Positions 60,486-64,000 of a stretch of 64,000 nucleotides of DNA are shown one piece after another. A program made the translations under genes and the position numbers. Where the stretch lies: positions 1 through 64,000 of the forward strand of contig NZ_JAKZBV010000002.1 of NCBI RefSeq assembly GCF_022539255.1. The letters run 5' to 3'. The notes beneath the pieces are model-generated. The model had not been told where the DNA came from, did not search any database, and worked only from the letters and a program-made list of their open reading frames with translations. Numbering within the stretch: the first letter of the stretch is position 1; each line of letters begins with the position of its first letter. The stretch is from Sinomonas terrae. Its GTDB lineage: Bacteria > Actinomycetota > Actinomycetes > Actinomycetales > Micrococcaceae.

Positions 60486-61559
60486 ATGGGCCTTTCCAGT
60501 TCGGCTAGCGAGCGCCCGGCCCGCCCGAACCGGGTGGTCAACAGCTACCTGGCGCTGCAGAAGGAGGTCCGGGCCCGGGGCCTGATGGAGCGGCGGCGCG
60601 GCTACTACATCACCGTCTTCGTGATCCTGATGCTGGCCTGGGGCGGGGCGTGGACGGGGTTCGCGATCATCGGGGCCTCGTGGTTCCAGGTGCTGGTCGC
60701 GGTCGGGCTCGGGGTCCTGATGACCCAGTTCGCGTTCCTGGCCCACGAGGCCGCGCACCGGCAGGTCTTCGCCTCGTGGAGCGTGAACGAGTGGTCAGCC
60801 AGGATCCTCGGCAACGGGCTCACCGGCATCAGCTACGCGATGTGGCAGCAGAAGCACTCCAGGCACCACTCCAACCCCAACGTCATCGGCCAGGACCCGG
60901 ACATCAGGCCCGGGACCATCGCGTTCCACGACGCCGTCGCGGCGGCCCGGCCCCGCTGGCTCAGGTTCCCCACCCGGCACCAGGGCTACCTGCTCTTCCC
61001 GGTCCTGCCGTTCCTGGGCCTTGCCCTGCAGGTGGACTCGTTCAGGTTCCTGTTCCGCCGCGCCCCGGTCCAGCGCAGGGCGGTGGAGATCTCCATCCTC
61101 GCCGCCCGGGTGTGCGCCGTGCCTGCCCTGGCGTTCTGGCTGCTGCCCCCCGGGATCGCCGCGGCCTTCGTCGGGATCCAGCAGGGCGTCTTCGGCCTCT
61201 ACATGGGCGCCACGTTCGCCCCCAACCACAAGGGCATGAAGGTCTTCGCCGCCTCCTCCAAGGCCGACTTCCTCACACGCCAGGTCCTCGCCTCCCGCAA
61301 CATCACAGGAGGGTGGGCCATGGACGTGTTCATGGGCGGCCTGAACCGCCAGATCGAGCACCACCTCTTCCCCACCATGCCCCGCCCGGCCCTGCGGCAC
61401 GCCGAGGCCCTCGTCCGAGCCCACTGCGCCCGGCAGGGCATCCCCTACACCGCCACGACCCTGCCGGCCTCCTACGCGATCATCGTCCGGTACCTCAACG
61501 CCGTCGGCCACGGACACGGCTCCATCTTCCAATGCCCCCTCGCCGCCCAACACCGGTAG
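60486..61559 (+). CDS. Membrane fatty-acid desaturase
   Basis: A 357-residue integral-membrane desaturase. The three histidine clusters are HEAAH (near residue 88), HSRHH (near residue 124) and QIEHHLF (near residue 300), which bind the di-iron site. Membrane segments include GYYITVFVILMLAWGGAWTG and FQVLVAVGLGVLMTQFAFLA. It would introduce a double bond into acyl chains, adjusting membrane fluidity. The start has an AGGGGG site upstream. With the SPFH, DAGK-like and LapA-like genes it forms a membrane-related cluster. A role in cold or membrane stress is plausible. Confidence 0.92.
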   Translation: MGLSSSASERPARPNRVVNSYLALQKEVRARGLMERRRGYYITVFVILMLAWGGAWTGFAIIGASWFQVLVAVGLGVLMTQFAFLAHEAAHRQVFASWSVNEWSARILGNGLTGISYAMWQQKHSRHHSNPNVIGQDPDIRPGTIAFHDAVAAARPRWLRFPTRHQGYLLFPVLPFLGLALQVDSFRFLFRRAPVQRRAVEISILAARVCAVPALAFWLLPPGIAAAFVGIQQGVFGLYMGATFAPNHKGMKVFAASSKADFLTRQVLASRNITGGWAMDVFMGGLNRQIEHHLFPTMPRPALRHAEALVRAHCARQGIPYTATTLPASYAIIVRYLNAVGHGHGSIFQCPLAAQHR

Positions 61560-61749
61560 CCCAGCCGCACCGCCCGGCCGCGGCGTCCGAGGACCCCGGT
61601 CCTGCGAGGGACTCAGAAACCGAGAGAAGAGGCTTATCGCGCCACGAACGAGGCGGGGTCGGTCGTGATCAAGGCCTGGGACTCCCGAAGGTGTCCCCAG
61701 GGGCAAAGTAGCTGGCCAGACGGGTGGCGTCCGGCGTCGCGAGGCCGGG

Positions 61750-62593
61750 GTGATGATCTACTGGCACGTGGAACGCCGGAACGTGTGCATCTACTCCCAG
61801 CTGAAGTCCTGCTCCAGCTCCGAGGTCGCGGCGATGATCGAGGGCCTGCTGCGGCACGGCACCGACGCCGAGATCGAGGCCAACTACGTCGACACCCACG
61901 GCGACCACCGACCATGTCTTCGCCCTCACCCACCTCCTCGGCTACCGCTTCGCCCCCAGAATCCGCGATCTGGCAGACACCCGCCTCTACACCCCCAAGG
62001 ACACCCGCGCACGCCCAGAGCTCGAGCCCCTCATCGGCGGGAAGATCGACACCCAGCACATCCGCGACCACTGGCACGAGATCCTCCGCCTCGCCGCCTC
62101 GATCAAGACCGGCACCGTCACCGCCTCCCTCATGCTCCGCAAGCTCGGCGCCTACCCCCGCCAGAACGGCCTCGCACGCGCCCTGCGAGAGCTCGGCCGC
62201 CTCGAACGAACCCTCTTCGTCCTTGACTGGCTCTCCGACCCGGACCTCCGCCGCAGGACCACCGCAGGGCTGAACAAGGGCGAGGCCCGAAACGCCCTCG
62301 CCCGCGCCGTCTTCTTCAACCGCCTCGGCGAGATCCGCGACCGCTCCTTCGAACACCAGCGCTACCGCGCCTCCGGCCTGAACCTGCTCACCGCGGCCAT
62401 CGTCCACTGGAACACCGTCTACCTCGAACGAGCCATCGACACCCTCCGAGAGAAGACCCCAGACCTCGACCCCGAGCTATTCCAGTACCTCTCACCGCTG
62501 GGCTGGGAGCACATCAACCTCACCGGCAACTACACCTGGCGGAACCAGGTCAAACCCGGCAGATACCGCCAACTCCGCCACCGACAAACCTGA
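61750..62593 (+). pseudogene. Tn3-family transposase remnant (C-terminal part, frameshifted)
   Basis: Begins with VMIYWHVERRNVCIYSQLKS and MIEGLLRHGTDAEIEANYVD, then THG, the catalytic-core part of Tn3 TnpA. A frameshift near 61905-61915 moves coding to DHVFALTHLLGYRFAPRIRD. This continues through MLRKLGAYPRQNGLARALRE, GLNKGEARNALARAVFFNRL (with the terminal Glu region), and LGWEHINLTGNYTW. The first two-thirds of the protein are missing. It is inactive. Confidence 0.88.
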
Positions 62594-62647
62594 ACCGGCC
62601 CTCGAAAACGGGCAGCAGAGTACGCCAACAGGACCACCAAAAACCGC

Positions 62648-62684
62648 CTTAGCGTACTCTGAGCTCCGTTTTCTCAAGCCACCC
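62648..62684. repeat. Tn3-family terminal inverted repeat
   Basis: Read from the right this is GGGTGGCTTGAGAAAACGGA then GCTCAGAGTACGCTAAG, closely resembling Tn3-family 38-bp ends (GGGG...TGAGAAAACGGAG...TACGCTAAG). It marks the right end of the Tn3 relic, with the transposase reading toward it. Only one end is seen in the window. Confidence 0.75.
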
Positions 62685-63149
62685 GGACACGACGTCGCGG
62701 CGGAGCGTTCGAACCGAGGGGACCACCGCACGCATCGCGACCAGCCAGCTCAGCCCACTGGTCATCCTCCAGCTCGCCGTCGGTGCGGGATTCATCGAGG
62801 CCAGCGGCTCCTCGGAGGTCTCCCACCCGCTGGCCTCCCACCGCGCCTGCCATGTCCCGCCCTCGAACCCAGACAGATGCTCAGCCAGACGCCGGATCGA
62901 GCGGCGCCGCTTGTCGAGCTGGATAGGCGACCTTGGGAGCACCGAGCAGGCGGTATCGAGCAGCTGGTCCACAGTCGCCCGGCTCAGGTCGCCCATAGGA
63001 GCGGGAAGATTCGCTGCCGCTGCCAGGGGCTCGACGATGTCGTCCTTCCCCCATGCCTTGGGCGCCCGCTCAGGCGCCGCATTGTCCGGCCCTGAGGGAG
63101 CAGCACGCCGGCTCCAGAGAGCCGTGGTCGAGACTGATGCCCTACTCAC
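62649..63149 (-). CDS. Truncated tyrosine-recombinase-type integrase gene; 3' end replaced by Tn3 repeat
   Basis: The frame encodes 166 residues. A part resembling the N-terminal domain of actinobacterial site-specific integrases, LAEHLSGFEGGTWQARWEAS, lies near residue 90. The final residues, WLEKTELRVR, are read from the Tn3 terminal repeat (62648-62684), so the catalytic domain has been lost or lies elsewhere. The GTG at 63149 overlaps the stop of the next recombinase by eight bases, suggesting a paired recombinase operon. Not functional as it stands. Confidence 0.65.
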   Translation of the reverse strand: MSRASVSTTALWSRRAAPSGPDNAAPERAPKAWGKDDIVEPLAAAANLPAPMGDLSRATVDQLLDTACSVLPRSPIQLDKRRRSIRRLAEHLSGFEGGTWQARWEASGWETSEEPLASMNPAPTASWRMTSGLSWLVAMRAVVPSVRTLRRDVVSGWLEKTELRVR

Positions 63150-64000
63150 CGTCGCGCTCCCCCGTCTCGGCTCCGAAGACAGCCATGACGTCCTCTGCCG
63201 AGTACCCGGACGCGAACCGCCGTGCGGGCTGCGCCGGACGGGCGTAGAAGTCATGCAGCTTGGCGATCATCTCCTCTTCGCGCGGCATTGTGTAGCGGCT
63301 CGTCGTGCGGAGATCCGCGTGCCCGAGCACGACCTGCACCTCGGGCAGCGTGAGCACGCCGCTGTTGACCATGCGCACGGACGCCGTATGCCTCAGATCG
63401 TGCAGGGACCAGTTCGTTCCAAGGGCCGCGTTCGCGCGCTGGAGGACACGCCTGGCCGCGGAGTAGGTCAGCGGACGCTCGGCGCCTCTGAGCGTGCGCC
63501 ACAGCGGACCGCTCGAGGAGACGTCGAGCGAGCCCAGATAGCGGACCAACCATGCCTTGGCCTCTGGCGAGAGCGGAACCCAGCGCCTCTCCCTGCTTCC
63601 CTTCGAGACTACCGAGAGGCGCTGATTGGCCCAGTCGACATCCTCGACCTGGGCTCCGAGGAGCTCTTCGGCCCGGGCACCCGAACTCACGAAGCATGCC
63701 AGAAGGGCGCGATCCCGGTCATTGCCCATCCTCTCGAATAGCTCATCCCACAGTCGGTCCGAGATGGAACGCGGCGACCTCTGCGCGGCGCGCTGCCTGT
63801 AGGGACCCCGCCGGTGGCGTTGCTTCGGCTCGACCGCGCTTCGGTGCGCGAGCGCGCGGCGACGCTGCGGAGAGGCCGGGACCGGATTCACGACGGGGCC
63901 GTGCGCCCACTGGGCGTGGAAACCGTAGAACCCGTGGACGGCAGCGAGCGTGAGGTTGACCGTCGCCGGCCCGTACCCGGCCCGGAGATTCGGCTTCCCG
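63142..64000 (-). CDS. Tyrosine recombinase (XerC/D-like), 5' end beyond the window
   Basis: At least 285 residues; the frame is still open at 64000. Catalytic residues are present: Arg in CFVSSGARAEELLGAQ, the H-x-x-R in NWSLHDLRHTASVRMV, and the nucleophile Tyr in VLGHADLRTTSRYTMP. The part upstream of GTG 63891 (YGPATVNLTLAAVHGFYGFH) is the usual end of the N-terminal DNA-binding domain, so the real start is off the window. It overlaps the next recombinase gene. Such overlapping pairs occur in recombinase-in-trio (RIT) elements, but only two genes are visible here. Confidence 0.88.
   Translation of the reverse strand, partial: GKPNLRAGYGPATVNLTLAAVHGFYGFHAQWAHGPVVNPVPASPQRRRALAHRSAVEPKQRHRRGPYRQRAAQRSPRSISDRLWDELFERMGNDRDRALLACFVSSGARAEELLGAQVEDVDWANQRLSVVSKGSRERRWVPLSPEAKAWLVRYLGSLDVSSSGPLWRTLRGAERPLTYSAARRVLQRANAALGTNWSLHDLRHTASVRMVNSGVLTLPEVQVVLGHADLRTTSRYTMPREEEMIAKLHDFYARPAQPARRFASGYSAEDVMAVFGAETGERDGE

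Noticed and set aside
1..64000. CRISPR arrays, rRNA and tRNA genes, riboswitches
   Set aside because: No regularly spaced repeats, no rRNA-like conserved stretches and no tRNA cloverleaf were noticed by eye. A covariance-model search would be needed to exclude small RNAs.

Overview
The window is a high-GC chromosome or large-plasmid segment from an actinobacterium, most likely a member of the Micrococcaceae (Arthrobacter/Sinomonas-like). This rests on GC-rich third codon positions, frequent GTG starts, four-base ATGA/GTGA gene overlaps, LacI/ROK-controlled sugar loci without their own ABC ATPase, and actinobacterial-type IS and mobilisation genes. No rRNA, tRNA or CRISPR array was seen. Genus-level placement is inference.

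Region 1 (0.3-24.7 kb) is a carbohydrate-catabolic island. It holds two three-gene sugar ABC importers (binding lipoprotein plus two permeases, no ATPase), a GH1 glycosidase, two Gfo/Idh/MocA dehydrogenases, two Zn-type MDR dehydrogenases, two xylose-isomerase-like TIM barrels, a ThuA-like protein, a DUF4432 mutarotase-like protein and a cupin isomerase-like protein. Three LacI regulators and one ROK regulator accompany them. The enzyme set resembles the E. coli ycj-type route that oxidises glycosides at C3, so import, 3-keto oxidation, isomerisation and hydrolysis are the proposed flow. Palindromic LacI-type operators lie before the first importer operon and before the MDR gene. An 11-bp motif is shared by two other promoters of the island. 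A decayed FAD/Fe-S lactate-dehydrogenase-like gene sits at 11-12 kb.

Region 2 (25-38.7 kb) looks like one regulon. A LacI-family gene at 31.8 kb lies among four copies of one 16-bp palindrome (consensus ACCCAATCGATTGGGT). The copies precede an OYE ene-reductase, an asparaginase/imidase-like deacetylase/MFS/SDR operon, the lacI gene itself, and a biotin carboxylase-BCCP-PxpABC operon. The gene content suggests catabolism of a cyclic imide, lactam or related amide, with reduction, ring opening and deamidation steps. A PucR-type regulator is divergent. pxpA carries a one-base frameshift in a G-run.

Region 3 (39-64 kb) is an accessory, mobile region. It contains a YhcG/DUF1016 nuclease, a RES-like remnant, a frameshifted pRiA4b ORF-3-like gene, a MobP-type relaxase/MobC module with an oriT-like segment, and a membrane protein plus SIR2 defence-like gene whose 3' end is broken by an IS21-family element. 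An IS3-family element follows, then a membrane and lipid cluster (DUF1345, diacylglycerol kinase-like, LapA-like, EamA transporter, SPFH protein, fatty-acid desaturase). The window ends with a Tn3-family transposase remnant whose terminal repeat has cut into one of two overlapping tyrosine-recombinase genes; the second runs off the window end.

Three genes (pxpA, the pRiA4b ORF-3-like gene, the diacylglycerol kinase-like gene) are each restored by adding a single G to a run of four. They may therefore be assembly errors rather than true mutations.
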